NCBI RefSeq assembly: GCF_900104185.1
Contig: NZ_FNIZ01000011.1
Coordinates: forward strand, 52,450-116,449
From: Halobacillus aidingensis
GTDB lineage: Bacteria > Bacillota > Bacilli > Bacillales > Halobacillaceae
Reading direction: 5' to 3'
Length of the DNA: 64,000 bases
Part shown: positions 9,423-18,118 of the stretch, piece by piece
How positions within the stretch are numbered: position 1 is the first letter of the stretch
How the letters are laid out: every line of letters starts with the position of its first letter
Made by a program: the position numbers and the translations under genes
The notes under the pieces: generated by a model
Told to the model about the DNA's origin: nothing
What the model saw: only the letters and a program-made list of their open reading frames with translations
Databases searched by the model: none

Positions 9423-9426
9423 AGAA

Positions 9427-9457
9427 CTGACCTCCTTATATCAGGAGGTCAGTTTCT
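9427..9457 (+). terminator. Terminator between ctaB and ctaC
   Basis: CTGACCTCC pairs with GGAGGTCAG followed by TTT. The T tract is short, so readthrough into ctaC is possible. Confidence 0.7.
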
Positions 9458-9498
9458 AAATAAAAAAATGCATTACAAGAGAAAGAGAGGTATGACGC

Positions 9499-10563
9499 AT
9501 GAGAGGTTGGATGGGAAAATTCCGTTCATTATTCTTATTTGGTGCACTAACTATGCTCCTTACCGGATGTGGTATTGAAAACATCAGTGCACTAAAACCA
9601 AAAGGGTATGGCTCGGAATTATTATTTGATCTTATGTTGATCAGTATTGCGATAATGATTTTCGTTTTCGTAATCGTTATGGCCATTTATGCTTTCGTTC
9701 TTCTCCGTTATCGTGAGAAGAAAGGGCAGGAACACATTGTTCCGAAACAAACAGAAGGGAATAAAGCATTGGAAGTGATTTGGACAGTCATTCCAATTAT
9801 TTTGCTACTTGTGCTGGCAATCCCTACTGTGCAAGCGACTTTCGACCTCGCTGATCAATCGACGCAAGGAGATGAAGGCGTTTTAACGGTCGATGTCACA
9901 GGTAACCAATATTGGTGGCAGTTTGACTATGCAGATCAAGAGATCTCAACAAGTCAAGAAATCTACATCCCTACAAATGAAAGGGTATACTTAAACATGA
10001 AAGCCAGTGACGTGATCCACTCCTTCTGGGTACCTGCCATTGCAGGTAAGATGGATACCATTCCTGGTGAAAACATGAACACTATGTACTTAGAAGCTTA
10101 TGAAGAAGGGGTTTACGAAGGCTTTTGTGCTGAACTATGCGGACCTTCCCACTCCTTGATGTACTTCAAAGTAATCGCTGTCAGCCCGGAAGAGTTTGAC
10201 CAATGGGTCGAAGACATGCAGAATATCGATCCTGAAGCGACACCTGAGACTCAAACGGCTCAGACTGGTCAAGAATTGTTCAATAACAACTGCATGAGTT
10301 GTCACGCAATTGGTGGCGCGTCAGCTGGTGTAGGACCGAACTTAGGCAACTTTGCAAACCGCGAGAAAATTGCAGGAATCCTGCAGCCATCGAAAGAGAA
10401 TCTTGTGGATTGGATTGTCCATCCGGATGAAATCAAGCCAGGGAACCAAATGCCTGCAGAGCTTGTTTCGGAAGAAGATGCAGCGAAAATTGCTGATTAC
10501 CTTCTAGAGTTGGATCACTCGGATGTCGGAAATGATCTTGAGATGCAAAGCGTCGAAGAGTAA
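9499..10563 (+). CDS. ctaC: Cytochrome caa3 oxidase subunit II (CuA and cytochrome c domains)
   Basis: Receives electrons and passes them to CuA of the caa3 oxidase. The 354-residue protein has a lipoprotein signal with lipobox Cys24 (MLLTGCG), two membrane helices (about 45-70 and 90-110), and a cupredoxin CuA domain with ligands in C210-AEL-C214 followed by GPSHSLM. A fused C-terminal cytochrome c domain has haem attachment C265-MS-C268-H269 and a likely axial Met in GNQMPAEL. The fusion marks the caa3 rather than aa3 type. It leads the ctaC-D-E-F run. Confidence 0.97.
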   Translation: MRGWMGKFRSLFLFGALTMLLTGCGIENISALKPKGYGSELLFDLMLISIAIMIFVFVIVMAIYAFVLLRYREKKGQEHIVPKQTEGNKALEVIWTVIPIILLLVLAIPTVQATFDLADQSTQGDEGVLTVDVTGNQYWWQFDYADQEISTSQEIYIPTNERVYLNMKASDVIHSFWVPAIAGKMDTIPGENMNTMYLEAYEEGVYEGFCAELCGPSHSLMYFKVIAVSPEEFDQWVEDMQNIDPEATPETQTAQTGQELFNNNCMSCHAIGGASAGVGPNLGNFANREKIAGILQPSKENLVDWIVHPDEIKPGNQMPAELVSEEDAAKIADYLLELDHSDVGNDLEMQSVEE

Positions 10564-10601
10564 GGACTTATGAGAAAGAGGTTGAAAAGGGAGGTTAAAG
10601 C

Positions 10602-12473
10602 GTGAGTACTGCAGTAGCACAAAAACGTGGGCTCGGCGCTGTGATTTGGGATTACCTGACTACAGTTGACCACAAGAAGATCGCGCATCTTTATTTGGTC
10701 TCTGGGGGGCTGTTTTTCCTAATCGGTGGGCTCGAAGCCATGATAATTCGTATCCAGTTGATGAAACCAGACAATGATTTCATTTCTGCTGGACTTTACA
10801 ATGAAATGATCACGATGCACGGTACAACTATGATTTTCTTAGCGGCCATGCCGCTCATCTTTGCCATTATGAACGCCGTTGTCCCCTTACAGATCGGGGC
10901 AAGGGACGTTGCTTTTCCATTCTTGAACTCCTTAGGTTTCTGGTTGTTCTTGTTTGGAGGACTTTTACTGAACGTATCCTGGTTTACAGGTGGTGCACCG
11001 GATGCCGGTTGGACCAACTATGCACCATTATCGACGACTTCACCCGGGCACGGAGTAGACTACTATGTCATGGGTCTGCAGATATCCGGTGCCGGAACGT
11101 TAATTGGTGGGATTAACTTCCTTGTAACGATTGTAAACATGAGAGCACCAGGGATGACGTATATGCGTATGCCGTTGTTCACATGGTCTGTATTCGTCAC
11201 AAGTACGTTGATTCTATTCGCTTTCCCTGCTTTAACAGTAGGACTTTTCCTTATGATGTTCGACCGTATGTTCGGATCTGCCTTCTTTGATGTAGGTCTC
11301 GGTGGTAACGCCATCATCTGGGAGCACTTATTCTGGATCTTCGGTCACCCGGAAGTGTACATATTGATTCTTCCGTTGTTCGGAGCTTTCAGTGATATCT
11401 TTTCTACATTTTCTAAGAAACGTCTTTTCGGTTATTCCGCGATGGTATTTGCAACCGTATTGATCGGTTTCTTAGGATTCATGGTATGGGCCCACCACAT
11501 GTTTACCGTTGGTATGGGACCTATTGCTAACTCCATTTTCGCTGTTGCGACGATGGCGATCGCCGTACCTACAGGAATTAAGATCTTCAACTGGTTGTTT
11601 ACGATGTGGGGCGGACAAATTCGAATGACGGCTGCTATGCTATGGTCCATCGCCTTCATCCCATCCTTCACAATTGGTGGAATGACAGGGGTTATGCTCG
11701 CTGCCGCTGCAGCTGACTTCCAGTATCACGATACGTATTTCGTAGTCGGACACTTCCACTACGTCATCGTTGGTGGGGTAGCCTTTGGACTATTCGCTTC
11801 TCTACACTACTGGTGGCCGAAGATGTTCGGCAAAGTCTTGAATGAGAAACTCGGTAAACTGGCATTCTGGCCGTTCTTTATCGGTTTCCACTTGACATTC
11901 TTTATCCAGCACTTCCTAGGTCTTATGGGAATGCCACGTCGTTACTGGGTTTTCCTTGAAGGACAGGGACTTGCAACAGGTAACTTGATCAGTACAATCG
12001 GTGCATTCTTAATGGCGATTGGTACAATTATTTTCCTAATCAATATCGTTTACACGGCAGTCAAAGAGAAGAAAGCGGATGCAGATCCTTGGGAGCATGG
12101 TCGTACCCTGGAGTGGGCAATTCCATCTCCACCGCCACACTACAACTTTGTGCAAACACCACTTGTACGTGGTCTTGATCCTCTATGGGTGGAGAAAATG
12201 GATGGAAAAGAAGGGATGACACCTGCAGAACCACTGGGTGACATTCACATGCCGAATGCTTCGATTCTGCCATTTACCATTTCACTAGGTACATTCATCG
12301 CCGGCTTCGGATTCATTTATCAAGTCGATGATCCAATCTGGTTAATTGCTGTCTTTGCTGGTATGGGACTTACACTCGGATCTATGCTGACACGTTCACT
12401 GAAAGATGATCTGGGTCACCATATTCATAAAGAAGAGCTGGAAGAAGATATTAAGAAGGGGGTTGGCAAATAA
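10602..12473 (+). CDS. ctaD: Cytochrome caa3 oxidase subunit I
   Basis: The catalytic haem-copper subunit reducing O2 to water and pumping protons. At 623 residues it shows the CuB histidine H249 and the covalently linked tyrosine Y253 in GHPEVYI, the CuB pair H298-H299 in WAHHMFTVG, and the haem-ligand region GHFHYVIVGG. It has 12-14 membrane helices. The start is GTG 10602 after AAGGGAGG. It overlaps ctaE by one base (TAATG), which suggests translational coupling. Confidence 0.98.
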   Translation: MSTAVAQKRGLGAVIWDYLTTVDHKKIAHLYLVSGGLFFLIGGLEAMIIRIQLMKPDNDFISAGLYNEMITMHGTTMIFLAAMPLIFAIMNAVVPLQIGARDVAFPFLNSLGFWLFLFGGLLLNVSWFTGGAPDAGWTNYAPLSTTSPGHGVDYYVMGLQISGAGTLIGGINFLVTIVNMRAPGMTYMRMPLFTWSVFVTSTLILFAFPALTVGLFLMMFDRMFGSAFFDVGLGGNAIIWEHLFWIFGHPEVYILILPLFGAFSDIFSTFSKKRLFGYSAMVFATVLIGFLGFMVWAHHMFTVGMGPIANSIFAVATMAIAVPTGIKIFNWLFTMWGGQIRMTAAMLWSIAFIPSFTIGGMTGVMLAAAAADFQYHDTYFVVGHFHYVIVGGVAFGLFASLHYWWPKMFGKVLNEKLGKLAFWPFFIGFHLTFFIQHFLGLMGMPRRYWVFLEGQGLATGNLISTIGAFLMAIGTIIFLINIVYTAVKEKKADADPWEHGRTLEWAIPSPPPHYNFVQTPLVRGLDPLWVEKMDGKEGMTPAEPLGDIHMPNASILPFTISLGTFIAGFGFIYQVDDPIWLIAVFAGMGLTLGSMLTRSLKDDLGHHIHKEELEEDIKKGVGK

Positions 12474-13096
12474 TGAGTTCTGAAGACGTACTCAATCCAA
12501 AACGAATGCCGCACGATCCGGAAAAAGCCACCCTTGAAGGTAGAAATAAATTTCTTGGCTTCTGGTTTTTCCTTGGTGGAGAGACCGTATTGTTCGCAAG
12601 TCTATTTGGTACCTACCTTGCGTTGAATGGTTCGACGCAAGGGGAGAATACGCCAGAGCATTTGTTCGGTTTGGAGCTCGTTTTCATTATGACGATGCTT
12701 CTTCTGACAAGCTCATTGACAAGTGTTTATGCGATGTACCACATGAAAAACCATGACTTCAGAAAAATGCAGATGTGGTTGGGAGTAACTGTTTTATTAG
12801 GACTCTGTTTCCTGGGTATGGAGGTTTATGAGTTTTATCACTACATCCATGAATACGGATTTACGTTCCGATCCTCCGCATTTGGATCAGCTTTCTACAC
12901 GCTTGTCGGTTTCCACGGGGGACACGTTCTTTTCGGATTAAGCTGGATTGTAGCGCTTATGATCCGTAACCAGAAGCGTGGTTTGAACCTTTACAACGCT
13001 CCGAAGTTTTATATCGCAAGCCTTTATTGGCACTTCATCGACGTTGTATGGGTATTCATCTTTACAGTTGTGTATCTTATGGGAAAGGTGGGTTAA
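12473..13096 (+). CDS. ctaE: Cytochrome caa3 oxidase subunit III
   Basis: A 207-residue membrane protein of the oxidase core with five helices. Family hallmarks are FWFFLGGETVLFASLFGTYL near residue 25, the FTLVGFHGGHVLFG-like block near 140, and YWHFIDVVWVFIFTVVYL at the C-terminus. The start codon overlaps the ctaD stop; ctaF follows after three bases. Confidence 0.97.
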   Translation: MSSEDVLNPKRMPHDPEKATLEGRNKFLGFWFFLGGETVLFASLFGTYLALNGSTQGENTPEHLFGLELVFIMTMLLLTSSLTSVYAMYHMKNHDFRKMQMWLGVTVLLGLCFLGMEVYEFYHYIHEYGFTFRSSAFGSAFYTLVGFHGGHVLFGLSWIVALMIRNQKRGLNLYNAPKFYIASLYWHFIDVVWVFIFTVVYLMGKVG

Positions 13097-13099
13097 TCC

Positions 13100-13426
13100 A
13101 TGGCAGATCAATCACATTCCAAACCCATTCATCACCAGGAGTATGAGAAGAAACAGCATCGTGAAGAAATGAAACAACAGGTCCTAACCTTCGGACTGAT
13201 GATTTTGTTCACGATCATTGCTTTCGGAATGGTTATTTTTGAAGTGAATTCTTACTTCATCATTCCGACATTGATTATCCTTGCTGTCGTTCAGGTAGCC
13301 TTTCAACTTTATTACTTCATGCACATGAAGAATAAAGGCCATGATATGGTTGCTGTCATGATGTATGGTGGCGCGGCTGTTGCTGCTTTGACCATCATCA
13401 CGTTCACATCGATTATTTGGTGGTAA
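13100..13426 (+). CDS. ctaF: Cytochrome caa3 oxidase subunit IV
   Basis: A 108-residue subunit with a hydrophilic His/Lys/Glu-rich N-terminus (about 30 residues) and three hydrophobic segments. The motif LYYFMHMKNKGHDMV is characteristic of small quinol and cytochrome c oxidase subunit IV proteins (COX4_pro). It closes the ctaC-F run before a strong terminator. Confidence 0.95.
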   Translation: MADQSHSKPIHHQEYEKKQHREEMKQQVLTFGLMILFTIIAFGMVIFEVNSYFIIPTLIILAVVQVAFQLYYFMHMKNKGHDMVAVMMYGGAAVAALTIITFTSIIWW

Positions 13427-13443
13427 GTGAATACGAGCCAAAG

Positions 13444-13473
13444 AAAAAAGACCGGCACACCGGTCTTTTTTCT
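13444..13473 (+). terminator. Terminator of the ctaC-F operon
   Basis: AAAAAAGACCGG and CCGGTCTTTTTT form a long stem with a CACA loop, followed by T-rich sequence. Confidence 0.9.
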
Positions 13474-13599
13474 TTATTTTCCTTGAGAGATATGACTAAA
13501 TTATGAACAATAGATGAATTCCTTATGTGTGCTCGTTTTTTCGGCGATAATTAGGTAAAATGGAGAAGAACAAGTAAAACAATCTGGGGTGAGACACCA

Positions 13600-14499
13600 A
13601 TGTGGTTAGAACTTCAAATATTCGGCTTCCGTGCCTTATGGAGCCCATATTATTTTGTATTCGTTCTGTTATTATCAGGCTTATATTTTTACATAACAGG
13701 ACCTGGACGTAAAAAAGGAACGGACCGTCCAAGTACTTTTCAGCAAATCATGTTTTACAGCGGGATGCTGCTTTTATACATCATCAAAGGATCTCCTGTA
13801 GACCTGCTTGGGCACATCATGTTCACTGCCCATATGACGCAAATGGCGATTTACTACTTGCTGTTTCCGATCCTGGTCATTAAGGGGCTTCCTATATGGA
13901 TATGGGAAAAAGTTTTTGCTGCCAAAGGAATAAAGTCTGTGCTTCATCTACTTACACGACCATTAATTTCTTTGCTGTTATTCAACGGACTGTTTTCCAT
14001 GTATCACATGCCTGTTGTTTTCGATTATGCAAAATCCAGTGACCTGGCACACACCGTGATTACAACGATCATATTGTTCATCGCTTTTTGTATGTGGATT
14101 TCTGTTTTTCCTCCATTGGAGCGTTTAGACAGGTTAAGCCCGATATTAAAAATCGGATTCATTTTCGCCAATGGTGTGCTGATTACCCCTGCGTGTGGGC
14201 TGATTATCTTTGCTGGAGCACCGCTTTATGAAACCTACTCAGAAGCAGGAGCATGGATGCAGGCGATGAGTTTATGTGTACCTGCGGATGTCCTGAATGG
14301 TCTCGCATCGAATTTGAATGGTCCGAATTATTTTACACCGATGCCTTTGATTGAAGATCAGCAGTTAGGTGGAATCATCATGAAGATCGCTCAGGAAGTG
14401 ATCTTTGGTGCGATCATCGCTTATATTTTCTTCAGTTGGTTCAACAGGGAAAGAGATACGATTGATCCACTGCCAAGTCAAGTACAGACAGAATCTTAG
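13600..14499 (+). CDS. ctaG: Cytochrome c oxidase assembly factor CtaG
   Basis: A 299-residue polytopic protein of the caa3_CtaG family, needed for caa3 formation in B. subtilis. It has about seven hydrophobic segments. Conserved His residues sit in membrane segments (LLGHIMFTAHMTQM and MYHMPVVFD), in keeping with a metal or haem delivery role. It has its own leader downstream of the ctaC-F terminator. Start ATG 13600. It is followed after 29 bp by a DUF420 gene with a likely shared transcript. Confidence 0.95.
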   Translation: MWLELQIFGFRALWSPYYFVFVLLLSGLYFYITGPGRKKGTDRPSTFQQIMFYSGMLLLYIIKGSPVDLLGHIMFTAHMTQMAIYYLLFPILVIKGLPIWIWEKVFAAKGIKSVLHLLTRPLISLLLFNGLFSMYHMPVVFDYAKSSDLAHTVITTIILFIAFCMWISVFPPLERLDRLSPILKIGFIFANGVLITPACGLIIFAGAPLYETYSEAGAWMQAMSLCVPADVLNGLASNLNGPNYFTPMPLIEDQQLGGIIMKIAQEVIFGAIIAYIFFSWFNRERDTIDPLPSQVQTES

Positions 14500-14528
14500 A
14501 GAGTTGCTAGAGGGGAAGAGGTGAAAGT

Positions 14529-14984
14529 ATGCCGTTATTGCCGACACTGAGTACATTCTTCATTGTCTTAAGTGCTGTACTCGTCGCGATCGGTTGGGTA
14601 CTGATTGTAAAAAACAAGAGAAGCTCGCATCGTAAAGTGATGATTGCAGCTGCCATCAGTGCTTTGACTTTTTTCATTATTTATTTAAGCCGTACGATTT
14701 TTGTCGGGAACACCAGCTTTGGAGGACCGGATGATGTGAAGATCTTTTATACGATCTTCTTGATTTTTCATATTTTACTTGCGACGGTCGGGGCCGTCTT
14801 CGGTATAGTGACTTTGACATTCGCTTTCAAGCGTAAGATTAAGAAACATCGTAAAATCGGTCCGGTGACGAGTATCATTTGGTTTTGTACAGCTGTTACG
14901 GGTGTCGCCGTCTATTTATTGTTATACATCATCTATGATGGTGGTACAACAACAAGTATGATAAAAGCTATATTAGGAACGTAA
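14529..14984 (+). CDS. DUF420 membrane protein (YozB/CtaM-like)
   Basis: A 151-residue protein with four membrane helices and conserved His residues in SSHRKVMIAAA and FHILLATVGAV. The DUF420 family includes B. subtilis YozB and Staphylococcus CtaM; CtaM is required for haem-A oxidase activity. Its place directly behind ctaG supports a role in oxidase assembly, which remains inferred. Start ATG 14529 follows GAAGAGGTG. Confidence 0.85.
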   Translation: MPLLPTLSTFFIVLSAVLVAIGWVLIVKNKRSSHRKVMIAAAISALTFFIIYLSRTIFVGNTSFGGPDDVKIFYTIFLIFHILLATVGAVFGIVTLTFAFKRKIKKHRKIGPVTSIIWFCTAVTGVAVYLLLYIIYDGGTTTSMIKAILGT

Positions 14985-14986
14985 AG

Positions 14987-15027
14987 AAAAACAACGAGTC
15001 GTTGATCAACGATTCGTTGTTTTTGGT
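14987..15027 (+). terminator. Terminator after the DUF420 gene
   Basis: AAAACAACGA pairs with TCGTTGTTTT; an inner stem TCGTTG/CAACGA continues the hairpin, and T follows. Confidence 0.9.
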
Positions 15028-15108
15028 TTATCTTGTGTTGGTAAAGGGAAACAGTGTATGGATGCATAAATTTCCATATACATAAAAACAGGAAAGGGAT
15101 GACCCACA

Positions 15109-15648
15109 ATGGAATTGAAAACAGAGAGATTACAGCTATTCCCGATTACCTTAGATCTTGCACAAACATTGATGAAGAATTCGCTCGCATTTTATTACAA
15201 GTTCCAACTACCATGGAATAAAAACTGGCCTCATGATGGCTTGAAAGCACTTATGCCTATGTATGCGGAACGATTAGAAAATGATTCGGATGAATTGGGA
15301 TTTGGTCCATGGGTAATGATTGATTCGGCAGGTGAGCATGTGATCGGTGACATCGGATTCAAAGGCAAACCGGACAGTGAAGGCAATGTAGAGATCGGTT
15401 ATCATGTAGTCGCTTCCGAACGGAATTATGGTTATGCTTCAGAAGCTGTTCAAACGCTCTGTGAATGGGCCTTTAAGCATGCGGAAGTCGAGGGGATTGA
15501 AGCACAGTGTGATAAAGATAATATCCCTTCACAAAAAGTGTTGATTAATAACGGATTCAACCATACAGGTAGAAGCATGGATATCCTTGTTTTTAAAAAA
15601 GAAAAAAAAATCCATCAAAAAGAAAATACGCTGAATAAAGAATTATAA
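15109..15648 (+). CDS. GNAT-family N-acetyltransferase
   Basis: A 179-residue RimJ/RimL-like acetyltransferase. It opens with ETERLQLFPITLDLA, typical of this group, and has the acetyl-CoA-binding region VASERNYGYASEAVQTLCEWAF (residues about 103-124), then NIPSQKVLINNGF. Substrate unknown. The last 15 residues are Lys-rich. It stands alone between two terminators; the second is shared with the convergent permease gene. Confidence 0.85.
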   Translation: MELKTERLQLFPITLDLAQTLMKNSLAFYYKFQLPWNKNWPHDGLKALMPMYAERLENDSDELGFGPWVMIDSAGEHVIGDIGFKGKPDSEGNVEIGYHVVASERNYGYASEAVQTLCEWAFKHAEVEGIEAQCDKDNIPSQKVLINNGFNHTGRSMDILVFKKEKKIHQKENTLNKEL

Positions 15649-15677
15649 AAAACCTGAAGCCATGCTTCAGGTTTTTT
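15647..15677. terminator. Bidirectional terminator between convergent genes
   Basis: AAAAAACCTGAAGC pairs with GCTTCAGGTTTTTT around CAT. It can serve the GNAT gene on the plus strand and the permease on the minus strand. Confidence 0.92.
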
Positions 15678-15685
15678 CTTTCTTC

Positions 15686-16771
15686 TTATAGTTTATAGTT
15701 CCATCGAATGATGCCCGCTTCTTTCGCTGAGTTGAAAGCAATAACAACAAGTGGCCCCAGGATGAAACCGAGGAGTCCGATCAGTTGTAAGCCTAAATAC
15801 ATGGCGATCAACGTGGCAAGCGGTGACAATCCAATGTGCCTTCCCATGACTTTCGGTTCGACTGTCCTTCGGATGGCAAGCAGGACGATCGCTAGTAAAC
15901 CGAGCTTTGTCCCGATCGCAATATCGCCGACGATAAGCATATACACCGACCATGGGCCGAGGATGACGATGGAACCGATAATAGGTATGAAATCAATAGC
16001 CCAAATGATCAGCGACATAATTAAAGCGATATCTGGAGCGATCCATAATAAACCGATCAATGAGACGACGAAAATGATGATGCTGACAAGAAACTGTGCT
16101 TTTAAAAATCCGAATACGACATAGGAAAGACGCGCGTTCATGAATTTCACTTTTTCAGAAGTGGCTTCCGTGAACTGAGCGTGCATTTTATCTCGCAATC
16201 GTGGAAGTTCAAGCATGAACAAAAACAATGCGATTAAATAAACGAGAAAACTGACGAGCAGCTCAGGTATTTTAGCAGCAGCGGCGGCTATGTTCGACAG
16301 CTGCAGCTTTTCAGAAATGGCTGTGGTCGTCCGATCGATGGCATTCATCATTTCTGCTGTCACTTTATCCACGAATTCTTTCGGCATTGATTGTGAAAAA
16401 CTAGCCATGTGATCTTCCCAATCCAACAGCACATTATTGATTTGATTGATGTACTGCGGGGCGTTGTCTGCCAATTGTACGATTTGTGTGACAGCACGGG
16501 TCACAGCGAATGTTCCCAAGAGTCCAAGAAAGACAAGGAACAATAAGAAAACAATCGTCACGGACATTTTCCGGTTGATCCGGAACTTGAACTGGATGAA
16601 CCTTACCGCCGGATTTAGGAATAGTGCCGTAACGAAAGCTAATATTAATGGAATAGAGACAGGTAAAATGAAATACCCTGCAATGATGAGTAGAGCGGAT
16701 ATTAATAGTAAAATCCACTGTTTTTTTGATAGATAACGGAACAATTTATGTATGAGTCTCCTTTCCCCCAT
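15686..16771 (-). CDS. AI-2E/PerM-family membrane permease (YtvI-like)
   Basis: A 361-residue protein with the AI-2E family layout: two N-terminal helix pairs, an amphipathic region (about 95-160), and C-terminal helices with IIWAIDFIPIIGSIVILGPW and GRHIGLSPLATLIAMYLGLQL. The family includes YtvI (a sporulation membrane protein) and putative peptide or ion transporters; the substrate here is unknown. The start is uncertain: ATG 16771 has no ribosome site, while AAAGGAG lies inside the frame upstream of a TTG at 16744. It is not at this position in B. subtilis, so it is a lineage-specific placement. Confidence 0.8.
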   Translation of the reverse strand: MGERRLIHKLFRYLSKKQWILLLISALLIIAGYFILPVSIPLILAFVTALFLNPAVRFIQFKFRINRKMSVTIVFLLFLVFLGLLGTFAVTRAVTQIVQLADNAPQYINQINNVLLDWEDHMASFSQSMPKEFVDKVTAEMMNAIDRTTTAISEKLQLSNIAAAAAKIPELLVSFLVYLIALFLFMLELPRLRDKMHAQFTEATSEKVKFMNARLSYVVFGFLKAQFLVSIIIFVVSLIGLLWIAPDIALIMSLIIWAIDFIPIIGSIVILGPWSVYMLIVGDIAIGTKLGLLAIVLLAIRRTVEPKVMGRHIGLSPLATLIAMYLGLQLIGLLGFILGPLVVIAFNSAKEAGIIRWNYKL

Positions 16772-16805
16772 AGACCAAACATGAGTTCAATCTTTACTCC
16801 CTTTT

Positions 16806-16839
16806 AAAAAAGTCGCTCACCATACAATGATGTGCGACT
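16806..16839 (-). terminator. Terminator of the YugN-like gene
   Basis: On the minus strand AGTCGC pairs with GCGACT followed by TTTTTT. Confidence 0.7.
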
Positions 16840-16869
16840 GTAGTTCATCCGGAAGGCGTGGATGAATGA

Positions 16870-17349
16870 TTATATACGGCGATCGGAATCCGAGGATAGT
16901 TCTTCGACTTTTTTAAGAACTTCCTGGTTTTCATTCTCTTCCGCCCATTTTTTCAGCTTGTCCAATACCACATGTTCGGGAACTTGGCTGTGGTATTTTT
17001 TCGCAGGTTCACTCACTTTGGAAACCAATGATTTCGCTTTGGAAATGATGCTGTCTGTAAACCCTTCCTGGTGGCCGTATTCTACACCGTGCGGGTAATA
17101 GTGGCGGCCTAGAAGCGGTTTCATCAAACGGACAACAGCATCGCCTTTATCTACATCCCCTTCAAGTGCAAATCCCTGGATGCGGATATAATAGGTAATA
17201 TTTTTTTCTGGTGCGGGAATTTTATAATCGTATGTGACACGCTCATAATCCCAGGATCCTCCGAGGATGAATCCATTTCTTTCCATGATTTCTGTCAATG
17301 GCTTGTAGTCAACGACGAGACCTTCAATCCCAGTACCTTCTAATTTCAT
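16870..17349 (-). CDS. YugN-family protein of unknown function
   Basis: A 159-residue soluble protein. The N-terminal two thirds match the YugN family, with GSWDYERVTYD, ITYYIRIQGFALEGDVDKGDAV and LLGRHYYPHGVEYG. The C-terminal 35 residues are a charged helix (LKKWAEENENQEVLKKVEEL). ATG 17349 is chosen since GAGGTGG lies at good spacing and the product then starts MKLEGTGIE like other family members; a GTG three codons upstream is less likely. Function unknown. Confidence 0.75.
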   Translation of the reverse strand: MKLEGTGIEGLVVDYKPLTEIMERNGFILGGSWDYERVTYDYKIPAPEKNITYYIRIQGFALEGDVDKGDAVVRLMKPLLGRHYYPHGVEYGHQEGFTDSIISKAKSLVSKVSEPAKKYHSQVPEHVVLDKLKKWAEENENQEVLKKVEELSSDSDRRI

Positions 17350-17557
17350 TTGTTCCACCTCGCAATTGTTATGTATCTTACCTCATTTTAGTATGAAAAG
17401 GTAATGCTTGCAATTTTGGCATGACAAACGTCCTGCCATATGTTTAATATCTGTGATTACGTTCTCATTATACTATAAAAGGAAACCGGATGCATGTAAT
17501 AAATTCGGTAAAACGGGGACAATAAACATTGATCATGATTAATGAGGAGGATCTTTC

Positions 17558-17986
17558 ATGAAAAGTGTAAAAGATATCATGACAAGCGATGTCTCCATCT
17601 GTCATACGAATGACCAGTTGAGTGACGCAGCTTCTATGATGAAAGAAAAGAATGTCGGAGCTATTCCTGTCTGTGACGATCAAGGCAACCTTATGGGTAT
17701 GGTGACAGACCGTGACCTAGTCATTCGTGGGTATGCAGCGAAAAAACCTGATTCTACACCGATTCAACAAGTGATGAGTGATCGTATGTACAGCTGTACA
17801 CCTGATTGTTCACTAGAAGAGGCAAGCAGAATCATGGCCGAGCACCAGGTACGTCGTTTACCTGTTGTTGAAAACGGGAAACTATCCGGCATCATTTCTC
17901 TTGGTGACTTATCGACAGAAGAAATGTCCGACCATGCAGCAGGTGTTGCATTGCAGGATATCTCGGAGCGTCCTGAGCTTCACTAA
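17558..17986 (+). CDS. ylbB: CBS-pair protein YlbB
   Basis: A 142-residue protein that is almost entirely a tandem CBS (Bateman) module: CBS1 (VKDIMTSDVSICHTN to GMVTDRDLVIRGYA) and CBS2 (IQQVMSDRMYSC to LSGIISLGDLSTEE). Such modules bind adenine nucleotides; no effector domain is attached, so the role is open. Start ATG 17558 with GAGGAGG upstream. It begins the ylbB-C-D series in the B. subtilis order. A terminator follows. Confidence 0.9.
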   Translation: MKSVKDIMTSDVSICHTNDQLSDAASMMKEKNVGAIPVCDDQGNLMGMVTDRDLVIRGYAAKKPDSTPIQQVMSDRMYSCTPDCSLEEASRIMAEHQVRRLPVVENGKLSGIISLGDLSTEEMSDHAAGVALQDISERPELH

Positions 17987-17992
17987 TTACAC

Positions 17993-18023
17993 GGGCCTGC
18001 TTCTATGGGAGCAGGCTCTTTTT
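17993..18023 (+). terminator. Terminator after ylbB
   Basis: GCCTGCT pairs with AGCAGGC, followed by CTCTTTTTG. Confidence 0.85.
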
Positions 18024-18118
18024 GTTTTAAGAAAAGGCTCAATCATCTCTTTCTAATCATAGCCTCCAACCGATCCGCTTATACATAAAATAAAATGGTC
18101 TTTAATGAGGAGTCCGAT